Assembly (NCBI GenBank): GCA_036159515.1
Contig: JAYYEV010000017.1
Span: 1 to 26,297 of the forward strand
DNA: 26,297 bases
Source of the DNA: GCA-002727735 sp036159515
GTDB lineage: Bacteria > Bacteroidota > Bacteroidia > Flavobacteriales_D > Parvicellaceae
Direction of reading: 5' to 3'
Shown in pieces: positions 17,380 to 25,785 of this stretch. Each line of letters starts with the position of its first letter. Within the stretch, counting starts at the first letter, position 1. The position numbers and the translations under genes were made by a program. The notes under the pieces were generated by a model. The model was given only the letters and a program-made list of their open reading frames with translations. It was not told the DNA's origin and ran no database searches.

Positions 17380-18173
17380 GTTTTAAATTCCACAGTTATA
17401 ATGTCGTTTATAGATATTCCAAAAAGTTGACTAGCTCCTCCACCAGAACCTCTTACTCCCTTGTTTATGGCAATTTCTAATAAACCAGTACTACTGAAAA
17501 TAGCCACTCTTTCTCCTTCTGGAACTTCATTGTAATTTTGATGAATATATTGAATACTGTATTCAGATCTTGTTAAGTAAATTCTAAATGACCTGTTTTT
17601 ACCCACTTCCTTGAAAAGCTGCTTTGTAATGTTAGTCATCAAATTTCCATACTTATCAATATAACATACCATACCTTTTATGGTATTATTATCTATAATT
17701 GGACGATAAAGTTGTTTAGATACAATATCTTCAATAGGTTTTCCTACAACCGATGGTAGTCCACCCCTTGCTAAATGGCAAGCAATAGGCACAAATATAT
17801 CCTTAGTTGGAAAAGAAAAGTCTTCTACGTTATTATTGTGATTTATGACCCAAATTCCATCGGGTTTTTTGTCAAAAATGAGGGAAAAAATACCATTATT
17901 ACTTCCAATAAAATATTGATCATGATTAGAAACAATGATATGTTCAGAGCTATCATTTGCACTGGTATCAACACCAATTATATGAATTGTATTCTTGGGA
18001 AATTCTTTAAATGTATTTTTTAAAACGAATGACGCATGGACGATGTCAAATGGAGGGATGTCATGGCTGATGTCAGTAATTTTTGCATCAGGTAATTGAT
18101 TGTAAATTGCACCTTTGATAGAGGCTACGTAATAGTCTCTTAAACCCATATCTGAGGTAAGTGTAATTAACAT
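17376..18173 (-). CDS. S-adenosylmethionine hydrolase / SAM hydroxide adenosyltransferase family (DUF62)
   Basis: The 265-residue protein begins MLITLTSDMGLRDYYVASIKGAI, the typical TSDfG..D.YV..mKG start of the DUF62/SAM-HAT family, which hydrolyses SAM to adenosine and methionine and is related to bacterial fluorinases and chlorinases. ISHDIPPFDIVHASFVL and YFIGSNNGIFSLIF continue the N-terminal domain; the C-terminal beta-barrel domain follows, with IDKYGNLMTNI (about 171-182) and a late FSSTGLLEIAINKG block. The VDPGVG motif of classical members is replaced by GVDTSANDSS, which I recall as usual in Bacteroidota relatives. It is first in the operon with hutI, behind a good promoter. The physiological role of the family is unclear. 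Confidence 0.85.
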   Translation of the reverse strand: MLITLTSDMGLRDYYVASIKGAIYNQLPDAKITDISHDIPPFDIVHASFVLKNTFKEFPKNTIHIIGVDTSANDSSEHIIVSNHDQYFIGSNNGIFSLIFDKKPDGIWVINHNNNVEDFSFPTKDIFVPIACHLARGGLPSVVGKPIEDIVSKQLYRPIIDNNTIKGMVCYIDKYGNLMTNITKQLFKEVGKNRSFRIYLTRSEYSIQYIHQNYNEVPEGERVAIFSSTGLLEIAINKGVRGSGGGASQLFGISINDIITVEFKT

Positions 18174-18218
18174 CTATTTGTGTCGTTTAATTTATTGCTA
18201 TTGATTAACTTTAACACC

Positions 18219-18247
18219 CAAATATACACTAAATTACTAGCTCACAA
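18219..18247 (-). promoter_or_regulatory. Promoter of the SAM hydrolase-hutI operon
   Basis: On the minus strand, TTG (18247-18245) and TATATTTG (18226-18219) are separated by 18 bp, an exact fit to the Bacteroidota -33/-7 promoter with consensus TAnnTTTG. Transcription would begin near 18213, giving a leader of about 40 nt before the ATG at 18173. The -33 element lies just upstream of the divergent PhoH start. Confidence 0.6.
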
Positions 18248-18257
18248 TTCATCTTAA

Positions 18258-19196
18258 TTGATAGAGAAAAAAATAAATATTCGTCCCAAAGATCAAGCCG
18301 TTGTTTTTGGCAAAAATGATGTGAATTATAATGCTATAAAAGCCTTTTTTCCTAAAATGAAATTTGTGCTTAGAGGTGATGTATTAAAGTATATGGGAGA
18401 TGAAACAGTTATAAGTCATTTTGATAAAATTTGGGAGCGTATAATAAATTATTATGAAAACTTTAATAGACTCCCTCTTTCTACATTAAAAGATATATTA
18501 AGTGATAACTATAAGCTAGATGATAGTAAACTTAATGGAAATGAAGTGTTGGTTTATGGAAACAAAGGCCGTGTAATTAAAGCCCGTACCAAAAATCAAT
18601 TAAAGATGGTTAGTTCCATTCAAAAAAATGACCTTTTATTTGCAGTTGGTCCTGCAGGTTCTGGTAAAACGTATACCGCAGTTGCATTAGCGGTGAAAGC
18701 ATTGAAGGAACGTGTAGTTAAAAAAATTATTTTAACTCGACCTGCCGTGGAAGCGGGTGAGAATTTGGGTTTTTTACCTGGAGATTTAAAAGAAAAACTC
18801 GATCCTTATTTACAACCATTGTATGACGCATTAAGAGACATGATCCCATCTGAAAAATTAGCAGAGTTTTTAGAAAGTGGAGTAATACAAATAGCTCCCC
18901 TTGGTTTCATGAGAGGAAGAACGCTGGACCAAGCTTTTGTCATACTGGATGAGGGACAAAACACCACGCAAAGTCAAATTAAAATGTTTCTAACTAGGAT
19001 GGGTAGGTCGGCAAAATTTATAGTCACTGGGGATGTCACCCAAGTGGATTTACCTAAGAATCAAGTAAGCGGTTTAAAAATAGCTTTAGAATTATTTAAA
19101 GATCATTCAGAAATAAGCATAGTAAATCTAGATGAACATGATGTCATTAGGCATCAACTTGTAAAAACAATTATAAACGCATTTAACAAAAAATAA
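18258..19196 (+). CDS. PhoH family ATPase
   Basis: The 312-residue cytoplasmic protein is PhoH-like. An N-terminal KH-like portion (about 10-75) is followed by the ATPase domain with Walker A GPAGSGKT (131-138), RPAVEAGENLGFLPGD (161-176), Walker B FVILDE (227-232) followed by GQNTT, and VTGDVTQVDLP (257-266), all hallmarks of the family. PhoH proteins bind ATP and are thought to act in RNA metabolism; the exact role is open. No in-frame ATG occurs near the 5' end, so TTG 18258 is the likely start, and the resulting MIEKKI N-terminus resembles Bacteroidota homologues. purC begins 1 bp after its stop, so the two are one transcription unit. Confidence 0.92.
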   Translation: MIEKKINIRPKDQAVVFGKNDVNYNAIKAFFPKMKFVLRGDVLKYMGDETVISHFDKIWERIINYYENFNRLPLSTLKDILSDNYKLDDSKLNGNEVLVYGNKGRVIKARTKNQLKMVSSIQKNDLLFAVGPAGSGKTYTAVALAVKALKERVVKKIILTRPAVEAGENLGFLPGDLKEKLDPYLQPLYDALRDMIPSEKLAEFLESGVIQIAPLGFMRGRTLDQAFVILDEGQNTTQSQIKMFLTRMGRSAKFIVTGDVTQVDLPKNQVSGLKIALELFKDHSEISIVNLDEHDVIRHQLVKTIINAFNKK

Positions 19197-19197
19197 A

Positions 19198-20142
19198 TTG
19201 AATAATACCATTACGAAAACCAATTTTAATTTCCCAGGCCAAGTAGATGTGTATCACGGAAAAGTAAGAGACGTATATAATATCAATAACGACCTTTTAG
19301 TAATGGTTGTAACAGATAGAATTTCTGCATTTGATGTGGTATTGCCTAAAGGAATTCCTTTCAAAGGTCAGGTGTTAAACCAACTTGCGGAGCAGTTTTT
19401 AACTGCTACAGAAGATATTGTTCCAAATTGGAGAATTTCTTCTCCAGACCCTAATGTTACTATTGGTCATCATTGTACACCTTTTAAAGTAGAAATGGTA
19501 ATTAGAGGATACCTAACGGGCCATGCTTGGAGAACATATAAGTCAGGTGCTAGAACTTTATGCGGAGTTTCATTACCAGATGGGATGAAGGAACATCAAA
19601 AATTCAAAGAACCCATTATTACACCTTCTACAAAAGCTGATGAAGGCCATGATGAAGACATTTCCAAAGAGGAAATAATTAATCAAGGAATAGTGACTTT
19701 AGAAGAATATGAGCAATTAGAAAAATTTACTAGAGCTATTTATCAAAGAGGAACAGAGCTAGCCGCAGAGAGGGGATTAATATTAGTTGATACCAAATAT
19801 GAATTTGGAAAAAAAGAAGGACAAATCTATCTAATTGATGAAATCCATACTCCGGACTCCAGTCGATATTTTTATGCAAATGAATACAAGCACAGGTTCG
19901 ATCATGATTTACCACAAAAGCAATTAAGTAAAGAGTTTGTAAGAGAATGGTTGATGGAAAATGGTTTTCAAGGAAAGGAAAATCAACAAGTTCCCGAGAT
20001 GACTACTGAATTTATTAATTCTGTTACAGAAAGGTATATCGAGTTATTCGAAAAGGTGAGTGGAAAGAAATTTCTTAAAAATGAACATCAAAATCCATTA
20101 GAAAGAATAAGGGAAAACGTGGTAAATATACTTCGAGGATAA
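19198..20142 (+). CDS. purC: phosphoribosylaminoimidazole-succinocarboxamide synthase
   Basis: The 314-residue cytoplasmic enzyme joins CAIR and aspartate to make SAICAR in purine synthesis. Typical blocks are YHGKVRDVYNI (19-29), TDRISAFDVVLPKGIPFKG (39-57), RGYLTGHAW, ITPSTKADEGHDEDIS and LIDEIHTPDSSRYFY. Length fits the longer PurC type common in Bacteroidota. The start is a TTG at 19198: the residues just after it (NNTITKTNFNFPGQ) match the family N-terminus and no ATG is available. It follows PhoH by 1 bp and ends 5 bp from the convergent ribBA gene. Confidence 0.96.
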   Translation: MNNTITKTNFNFPGQVDVYHGKVRDVYNINNDLLVMVVTDRISAFDVVLPKGIPFKGQVLNQLAEQFLTATEDIVPNWRISSPDPNVTIGHHCTPFKVEMVIRGYLTGHAWRTYKSGARTLCGVSLPDGMKEHQKFKEPIITPSTKADEGHDEDISKEEIINQGIVTLEEYEQLEKFTRAIYQRGTELAAERGLILVDTKYEFGKKEGQIYLIDEIHTPDSSRYFYANEYKHRFDHDLPQKQLSKEFVREWLMENGFQGKENQQVPEMTTEFINSVTERYIELFEKVSGKKFLKNEHQNPLERIRENVVNILRG

Positions 20143-20147
20143 TAAAT

Positions 20148-21344
20148 TTACAATTTCAAATCGTGTCCCATCTTCTCTTTTTTAGTGGTAAGGTATTTTT
20201 CATTGTGAATATTACATTCTACCTCAATAGGAACAGTATCTATAATTTCTAGTCCATATCCAATTAATCCAGTTCGTTTTTTTGGGTTATTAGATAGCAA
20301 ATTCATTTTACGTATTCCGACTGATCTTAAAATTTGTGCTCCAACACCATAATCTCTTGCATCTCCTTTGAATCCGAGCTTAAGATTGGCATCTAGCGTA
20401 TCATACCCCTCTTCCTGCAGTTTATATGCTTTTAGTTTGTTAAGTAAACCTATACCTCTGCCTTCCTGGTTCATGTAAATGATGACTCCTTTACCCGCTT
20501 CATTAATCATTTTCATAGATGAGTACAATTGATCACCACAATCACATCTCAATGATCCAATAATATCCCCTGTAAAACAAGAGGAGTGCACCCTAACTAG
20601 AACAGGATCGTTTTTATCCCAAGTCCCTTTAATCAAAGCTAAGTGTTCTTCTCCCGTTGTGGTTTGTTTAAATGCTTTTAGTTTAAAATCACCATACTTA
20701 GTAGGCATATCTACTTGAACTACTTCCTCTATCAATGTTTCGTGCCTCATTCTGTATGAAATTAGATCTTCGATAGTGATAATCTTTAAATCAAACTTTT
20801 TCGCGATATTCTTAAGCTCTGGAAGTCTAGCCATTGAACCATCCTCATTCATGATCTCCACAATTAGACCAGCAGGCTCATAACCAGCCAGCCTACTTAA
20901 ATCTACAGCCGCTTCTGTGTGTCCAGCTCTTCTTAAAACTCCACCAGCCTTTGCTCTTAATGGGAAAATATGGCCAGGCTTTCCTAACTCTTTTGGTTTA
21001 GTTTTTGGATTAATAAGCGCTTGCACTGTTTTTGCTCTATCTGTTGCTGAAATACCAGTAGAACAACCATCTCCGATAAGATCAACAGAAACTGTAAATG
21101 GGGTGTCAAAATGTGAATTATTGGAATCAACCATTAACTCAAGTCCTAACTCATCACACCTTTCTTCAATTAAAGGAGTACAAATAAGTCCCCTTCCGTG
21201 AGTAGCCATGAAATTTATTAATTCAGGATTTGCATTTCTTGCAGCGGTTACAAAATCGCCTTCATTTTCCCTATCCTCATCATCAACTACAATAACTAGT
21301 TTTCCTTTTTTGATATCTTCTAGAGCTTCTTCAACCGTATTCAT
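20148..21344 (-). CDS. ribBA: bifunctional 3,4-dihydroxy-2-butanone-4-phosphate synthase / GTP cyclohydrolase II
   Basis: The 398-residue protein carries both entry enzymes of riboflavin synthesis. The N-terminal RibB domain (1 to about 205) has DDEDRENEGD at 21-30, THGRGLIC at 48-55 and RAGHTEAAVDL at 139-149. The C-terminal RibA domain (about 206-398) has the zinc site C256-x10-C267-x-C269 in SSCFTGDIIGSLRCDCGDQL and the NQEGRGIGL catalytic block near 292-300. All key residues for both activities appear present. It lies 21 bp downstream of the glycosyltransferase genes on the same strand. No FMN riboswitch is possible in that gap. Confidence 0.97.
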   Translation of the reverse strand: MNTVEEALEDIKKGKLVIVVDDEDRENEGDFVTAARNANPELINFMATHGRGLICTPLIEERCDELGLELMVDSNNSHFDTPFTVSVDLIGDGCSTGISATDRAKTVQALINPKTKPKELGKPGHIFPLRAKAGGVLRRAGHTEAAVDLSRLAGYEPAGLIVEIMNEDGSMARLPELKNIAKKFDLKIITIEDLISYRMRHETLIEEVVQVDMPTKYGDFKLKAFKQTTTGEEHLALIKGTWDKNDPVLVRVHSSCFTGDIIGSLRCDCGDQLYSSMKMINEAGKGVIIYMNQEGRGIGLLNKLKAYKLQEEGYDTLDANLKLGFKGDARDYGVGAQILRSVGIRKMNLLSNNPKKRTGLIGYGLEIIDTVPIEVECNIHNEKYLTTKKEKMGHDLKL

Positions 21345-21365
21345 GCCTAAATTTTTTTTGCAAAT

Positions 21366-22562
21366 TTAAAATATAATTTCCTTCTCTATGCTTCCTTGTT
21401 TATTTTTAAATATTTCAACTAGTTTATCATTGAAAACATCCCAATTGTAATTTTTTTCTACAAATTTTCTTCCCTCATTCCCCATTTTTTGACGCATGGA
21501 TTCATGATTAAGTAAATATGTAATGATTTCTACATAATCAGCTAATGAATCACCTACATAAATATTTTTACCATTTTCAGCTTTTAATGATTTATTTGCT
21601 AGGCTAGAAGTAATACAAGGAATCCCCATTGACATGGCTTCTAATAGTTTGTTTTGAAGTCCTGTTCCAATTTGCATGGGCGCAAAGAATACTTTTCCAC
21701 TACAGTATGCTTCTCTAATGTCATCGTACCAACCTTTTACAGTAATGTGATCATTTTGAAGTTTTTGAACTTTGGTTGAGGGATTACTTCCTGCAATTAA
21801 TACTTTTAAATTGGATATTGATTGTTTTAAAATTGGAACAACTTGTTTGGCTATATATGTTGCAGCATTAATATTGGGTGCATAATTTAAATTACCAATA
21901 AAAACAAGATCATATAATTTCTCTATATTCTTTGACTGATAATATAACGTGTCTATTCCATTTTGAATAACTTTAATTTGTTTGTTATTTTCATGCAAAA
22001 TGTCATCTCGGTCAGAAGATGAAATAATGGTATGGTGTTTAAAAAATTCAAAAGCTAAATTTTCAAATTGTTGTAGTCGATTATGTTCCATTTTTAAAAT
22101 GGGTTTCATAATACTTTTTGAAATGGCAATTCTTCTTTCAATTCCTTTTGATAAAGCATCCATGTAATCCAACGTAGAAGGAATATGATGTTGATCTTTC
22201 ATGTAGAGTGCTGTTCTAATTAGCTGGCAAAATATGTGATCAGGAGATATCTTTTTAATTATAGAGTTAATTGTTTTTTGAAAGTTATTAGAGTAAAAGT
22301 AATTGACTTGAAAGGGCTTATTATTCAAAAAAGTTCTGAGCAGAAACAAACCTCTTTTCCAAACTGGTAAGTAAAGGACTTTGATTGTTTTACAATAGAA
22401 TTCCAATTTTTTGAGTTCCTGACTTTTTATTTTCTGATCAGAAATAGAGATTAAATGAATTTCAAATTGTTTGCTAAGATCTTTAATTTGATAATACGCT
22501 CTTAGTTTATCCCCTTTGTTTATTGGGTAAGGAAATCGAGATGTAATGATTAGCAGCTTCAT
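21366..22562 (-). CDS. GT4-type glycosyltransferase
   Basis: The 398-residue protein has the GT-B fold. It starts MKLLIITSRFPYPINKGDKLRAYYQIK, the N-terminal Rossmann strand and glycine/lysine loop, and its C-terminal donor domain shows DLVFIGNLNYAPN, the VKGWYDDIREAYCSGKVFFAPMQIG stretch and GTGLQNKLLEAMSMGIPCITSS, the glutamate-containing loop of retaining GT4 enzymes. The overall shape recalls the Stp1-like (PEP-CTERM/exosortase-linked) sugar transferases. It probably adds a sugar to a lipid-linked glycan at the inner membrane. Acceptor and donor are unknown. It overlaps the preceding glycosyltransferase by 4 bp. Confidence 0.85.
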   Translation of the reverse strand: MKLLIITSRFPYPINKGDKLRAYYQIKDLSKQFEIHLISISDQKIKSQELKKLEFYCKTIKVLYLPVWKRGLFLLRTFLNNKPFQVNYFYSNNFQKTINSIIKKISPDHIFCQLIRTALYMKDQHHIPSTLDYMDALSKGIERRIAISKSIMKPILKMEHNRLQQFENLAFEFFKHHTIISSSDRDDILHENNKQIKVIQNGIDTLYYQSKNIEKLYDLVFIGNLNYAPNINAATYIAKQVVPILKQSISNLKVLIAGSNPSTKVQKLQNDHITVKGWYDDIREAYCSGKVFFAPMQIGTGLQNKLLEAMSMGIPCITSSLANKSLKAENGKNIYVGDSLADYVEIITYLLNHESMRQKMGNEGRKFVEKNYNWDVFNDKLVEIFKNKQGSIEKEIIF

Positions 22563-23752
22563 ATTGAATGCTCACAGAATTTTATCAAGTTATCTACAAT
22601 CTTCTCATTATCATATAAACTAGAAACATGAATTCTAGCCAATTGACCTAATTTTTTAGCATAATCAAAATCGTTTACAAGAGATTTTGCTTGAATAATA
22701 AATTCATCTTCGTTATTGGCAATCTTTATGTTTTGGTTGTGTTCAATACCCTCAGCACCAATTGAAGTTGAAATAATGGGCTTTGACAACGCCATTCCTT
22801 CAATGATTTTCACTCTTAGTCCCCCAGCAGAAAATAGGGGGACCAGCATAATATCCATACTATTCATGAATTCAATTGCATTTTCAACTTCTTTATGATT
22901 TACAATACCTTCAAATTTTTCATCTAAAAACCAATTGGGCATATTTTTTCCTGCTAAATGCAATTCTGCGTTTGGAATTTCTCTTTTAATTTTTGGCCAA
23001 ACGTTTTCAACAAGCCAGCTGACTCCTTCTAGATTCGGTTTCCAATCCATGGCTCCAAGGTGGAAAAATTTAATTTCTTCATGTGTCTTTTTATCCTCTG
23101 GAACATATTCATGTATGTCTAATCCAAATGGGATGCAAATAATGGGTTTTTTATAATCTAAACTTTTGTATTTTTTTTCATCTTCTACACTTATACAGGC
23201 TATGCCATCTACATCGTTAATTACATTCAATTCATATTTTTTAAGTTGATTTGACAATAGGTTTAGGTAAATTTTCTTAGCAGGATTATGGGTTTCATTA
23301 GCTAGTCTTTTCCAAATGATGTGTTCAAGGTTATGAGATCTTAAAACAATTTTAGCGCTAGAATATGATCGAATGGTTTGAATGTATGGGGTTGTGAACA
23401 AACTTTCTAGTATAACCAAATCATAGGACTCTGCTCTTAGTGACTTGATTAGTAGGGCATTAAAATCCGGTGAGAAAAATCGAGAAATGTTATATGAATC
23501 ATACGTTACTAGGTTTGAGAAGGCATCAACAATGTTTAATTTCGTATCTACAAATACATGTTCAATTTTACTTTTTTCTAAAAAACTTTCTGGAAATTCT
23601 TCCTTTTTAAAGGGATGTTTTTGGGTGCTAATGGTTAGTATCTTTATTTCATCAAATTTGTCAATTAATCCTTGACTAATGTTCTTAATAGCAATACAAC
23701 CTCCGTCTATGTGAGGATATGGTGGCTTGTGACATATTTGTAGAACTCTCAC
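22559..23752 (-). CDS. GT4-type glycosyltransferase
   Basis: The 397-residue GT-B protein begins MRVLQICHKPPYPHIDGGCIAIKN, an acceptor-side Rossmann start, and has the donor-domain blocks KFFHLGAMDWKPNLEGVSWL and AGGLRVKIIEGMALSKPIISTSIGAEGI. It is a different family member from the next gene, not a recent duplicate, as the N-terminal and central parts differ. It overlaps the permease gene by 4 bp and the second glycosyltransferase by 4 bp. A role in making surface polysaccharide or LPS sugar is inferred from the LptF/LptG-like neighbour. Confidence 0.85.
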   Translation of the reverse strand: MRVLQICHKPPYPHIDGGCIAIKNISQGLIDKFDEIKILTISTQKHPFKKEEFPESFLEKSKIEHVFVDTKLNIVDAFSNLVTYDSYNISRFFSPDFNALLIKSLRAESYDLVILESLFTTPYIQTIRSYSSAKIVLRSHNLEHIIWKRLANETHNPAKKIYLNLLSNQLKKYELNVINDVDGIACISVEDEKKYKSLDYKKPIICIPFGLDIHEYVPEDKKTHEEIKFFHLGAMDWKPNLEGVSWLVENVWPKIKREIPNAELHLAGKNMPNWFLDEKFEGIVNHKEVENAIEFMNSMDIMLVPLFSAGGLRVKIIEGMALSKPIISTSIGAEGIEHNQNIKIANNEDEFIIQAKSLVNDFDYAKKLGQLARIHVSSLYDNEKIVDNLIKFCEHSI

Positions 23753-25224
23753 TTTTTAATCAATTTTCTAATTTGTTTAGTATACCAATCCATTTCTAAT
23801 ATTCTAGCATCTTTATTAGCCTTGTAAAAAATGAAGAGTGATACAGGGGTAATGCAAATTGCACTTAACCACATTCCAATGTATGGACCCAGATTGTAGT
23901 TTGAAGCCATTTCTTCTCCAGCTCTTGTCAAAATAAAATATACTAAGAAGATTAAAATGGCTGTGATAACAGGCCATCCGAGTCCACCTTTTTTTACGAT
24001 TGCACCTAATGGTCCTCCTAAAAAAAATAACATGAGCACAGCATATGACAAAGTAAATTTTCTATTCCATTCAATTTTCAAATCACTTAAATAATCTTGG
24101 GATGATTTTTCTTTTGATTTAGCAATACGGATATGATTTCTTAGTTGATCTATTTTTTGAATTGCGACCTTGTAATCTTTTTTTTGTTTGTGTTTAGGTT
24201 GTTGGTAAAATGCACCTTGAAAGTTCATATACTTATCGTGGGTTAATAGTTCAATGTCTTGAATGGTATCATTTAACGTGGAGGAATCATTGACTAAGAA
24301 TAAATCATTTAAAATTAATGTAGAGATCTTATTGTATCGGTTTTTACGTTCTTCATTTACAGAGTCATTTAACTTGTAGAGCTGAGAAAGGTTCAATAAA
24401 TACTGTTCCTTTTGGTAGGATTTCTCACTTGATCGTTGAAATTCAAACGCATTCATCTCAAAAGAGAGCGTAGTATGTTCAAAATTATATTTTGTAAATG
24501 GGATGTTTGACTCTTTGAATGATTCTGGATTCCATTCTTGAATCATGTATCCATCTTCTAGTTCAAGACTCAATTTGGACTTGTCATCTGGATTTACAAG
24601 TCTACCTGTTTTTGCTCTAATAACTCGTTTATAATCTCTTGGATCTTTTTTGTAGGACCAAGCTCCTAAAGATTGTCTATTCATGTTACTACGATCATAA
24701 ATAAGTATATCTTTAAATTGATCACCTTCCTTGTTTTTACTTCCAATTCTAATGGCAAAATCCTCTGATTTGAAAAATACTCCAGGTTGAAGTACTAGAG
24801 CTACCTTTGTGTTTTGAATGTCTCTAAGTAAGACCCTCATTTTAAAATTGGCTACTGGCCAGAGGTTGTTGGTAAAATAAAAAGCAAAAGCAGCTATAAC
24901 TAAAACAACCACAATTAAAGGTCTCATAATTTTAAATAGGGATATTCCAGCCGACTTTAGAGCAAGTAACTCATTTTTCTCTCCCAAGCTTCCAAATGCC
25001 ATGATAGAAGCCAATAATACGGACAAGGGTAGGGCTAGAGGCACCCAGTTTGCTGAAGCATATAAAAGAAGTTCTAAAATGATACTCCATTCAAGTCCTT
25101 TTCCCATTAAATCATCTACATACAGCCATAGAAACTGCATATCCAGGATTAGCATCCAAATAATAAAATTAAGTAGAAATGGGCCACTAAATGAGGATAT
25201 GATCATCCATCCAATTCTTTTCAT
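23749..25224 (-). CDS. LptF/LptG-family lipopolysaccharide export permease
   Basis: The 491-residue inner-membrane protein belongs to the YjgP/YjgQ family that forms the LPS-extracting core with LptB. Three N-terminal membrane segments (about 7-33, 50-77 and 99-124) are followed by a large periplasmic region (about 125-390) that includes an LptF/G-like beta domain (FKDILIYDRS, KTGRLV) and a charged, coil-like stretch with many lysines. Three further membrane segments lie at the C-terminus (LSYAVLMLFFLGGPLGAIVKKGG onwards). Whether it is the LptF or the LptG partner cannot be decided here. It starts 28 bp after the START-like gene and overlaps the next gene by 4 bp. Confidence 0.9.
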   Translation of the reverse strand: MKRIGWMIISSFSGPFLLNFIIWMLILDMQFLWLYVDDLMGKGLEWSIILELLLYASANWVPLALPLSVLLASIMAFGSLGEKNELLALKSAGISLFKIMRPLIVVVLVIAAFAFYFTNNLWPVANFKMRVLLRDIQNTKVALVLQPGVFFKSEDFAIRIGSKNKEGDQFKDILIYDRSNMNRQSLGAWSYKKDPRDYKRVIRAKTGRLVNPDDKSKLSLELEDGYMIQEWNPESFKESNIPFTKYNFEHTTLSFEMNAFEFQRSSEKSYQKEQYLLNLSQLYKLNDSVNEERKNRYNKISTLILNDLFLVNDSSTLNDTIQDIELLTHDKYMNFQGAFYQQPKHKQKKDYKVAIQKIDQLRNHIRIAKSKEKSSQDYLSDLKIEWNRKFTLSYAVLMLFFLGGPLGAIVKKGGLGWPVITAILIFLVYFILTRAGEEMASNYNLGPYIGMWLSAICITPVSLFIFYKANKDARILEMDWYTKQIRKLIKK

Positions 25225-25252
25225 TTTGAAAAATTATGTTAATGAAAAGTAA

Positions 25253-25633
25253 TTATCCCCCTATAGCTTTTTTTAGTTTATCTATGTTGTTATCCCACAT
25301 TAGTTGGACTTCATCTTCTTCGCCTTCTTCAGCAAAATCAGTAACTAGAAGTGCTACATCTTTTGTTAAGTCATCTATTCTAATCGTCATTTCAAAGAAA
25401 TAATCTTCATCTTCATCGTCTTCCCATTGAAATTTAACGGATTCACTTTTACGTACGGTTTTTAAAATGGCGGTCTCTTCACTGCCATCCCAAAAAAAGG
25501 TGTAACGATCATTTTTAATATTCACATCATCTGCAAACCACTCCGATAAACCACTTGGTGTACTGAGACAGTTAAATAAGATGGTGGGGGATGTTTTGAT
25601 AATGTACTCTAAATCAATTTTGACTTTATCCAT
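25253..25633 (-). CDS. START-like (SRPBCC superfamily) small protein
   Basis: The 126-residue protein has the helix-grip pattern of Bacteroidota START-like domain proteins related to AHSA1: an N-terminal YIIKTSPTILFNCLSTPSGLSEWFAD, then short strands ending in YTFFWDG and VKFQWEDD. A striking acidic run (EDDEDEDYFFEM) lies in the middle and a C-terminal helix ends KLKKAIGG. It is cytoplasmic; no function is established for this type. It leads the envelope operon, upstream of the LptF/LptG permease, and a purine-rich sequence precedes the ATG. Confidence 0.8.
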   Translation of the reverse strand: MDKVKIDLEYIIKTSPTILFNCLSTPSGLSEWFADDVNIKNDRYTFFWDGSEETAILKTVRKSESVKFQWEDDEDEDYFFEMTIRIDDLTKDVALLVTDFAEEGEEDEVQLMWDNNIDKLKKAIGG

Positions 25634-25767
25634 GCTGTTTTACTTTTCTTTCTTCTTCAATTGGCAATATAGAAAAAATTAAATACAAACTTCCGAGAAT
25701 AAAAAAAATGATAAAATAAAATTGTATAATCCCATAAATGAGATGAAATTACTAATGTATATTTATT
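25634..25767. other. Intergenic region between the START-like operon and the tRNA
   Basis: The 134 bp are very AT-rich. They should contain the promoter of the leftward operon; the best minus-strand match to TAnnTTTG is GAAGTTTG (25693-25686), one mismatch, with about 50 nt to the start codon. I see no open reading frame of note. Confidence 0.35.
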
Positions 25768-25775
25768 TATATTTG
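25768..25775 (+). promoter_or_regulatory. TAnnTTTG -7 box of the tRNA gene
   Basis: TATATTTG matches the Bacteroidota -7 consensus exactly and ends 10 bp before the first base of the tRNA. No clear TTG -33 element is seen at normal spacing (TTACTA is the closest). Confidence 0.5.
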
Positions 25776-25785
25776 CGCCTCTTTT

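Noticed and set aside
22716..23675. Plus-strand open frames inside the glycosyltransferase gene
   Set aside because: They are antisense to a well-supported gene, show no family motifs and have low-complexity composition; treated as shadows.
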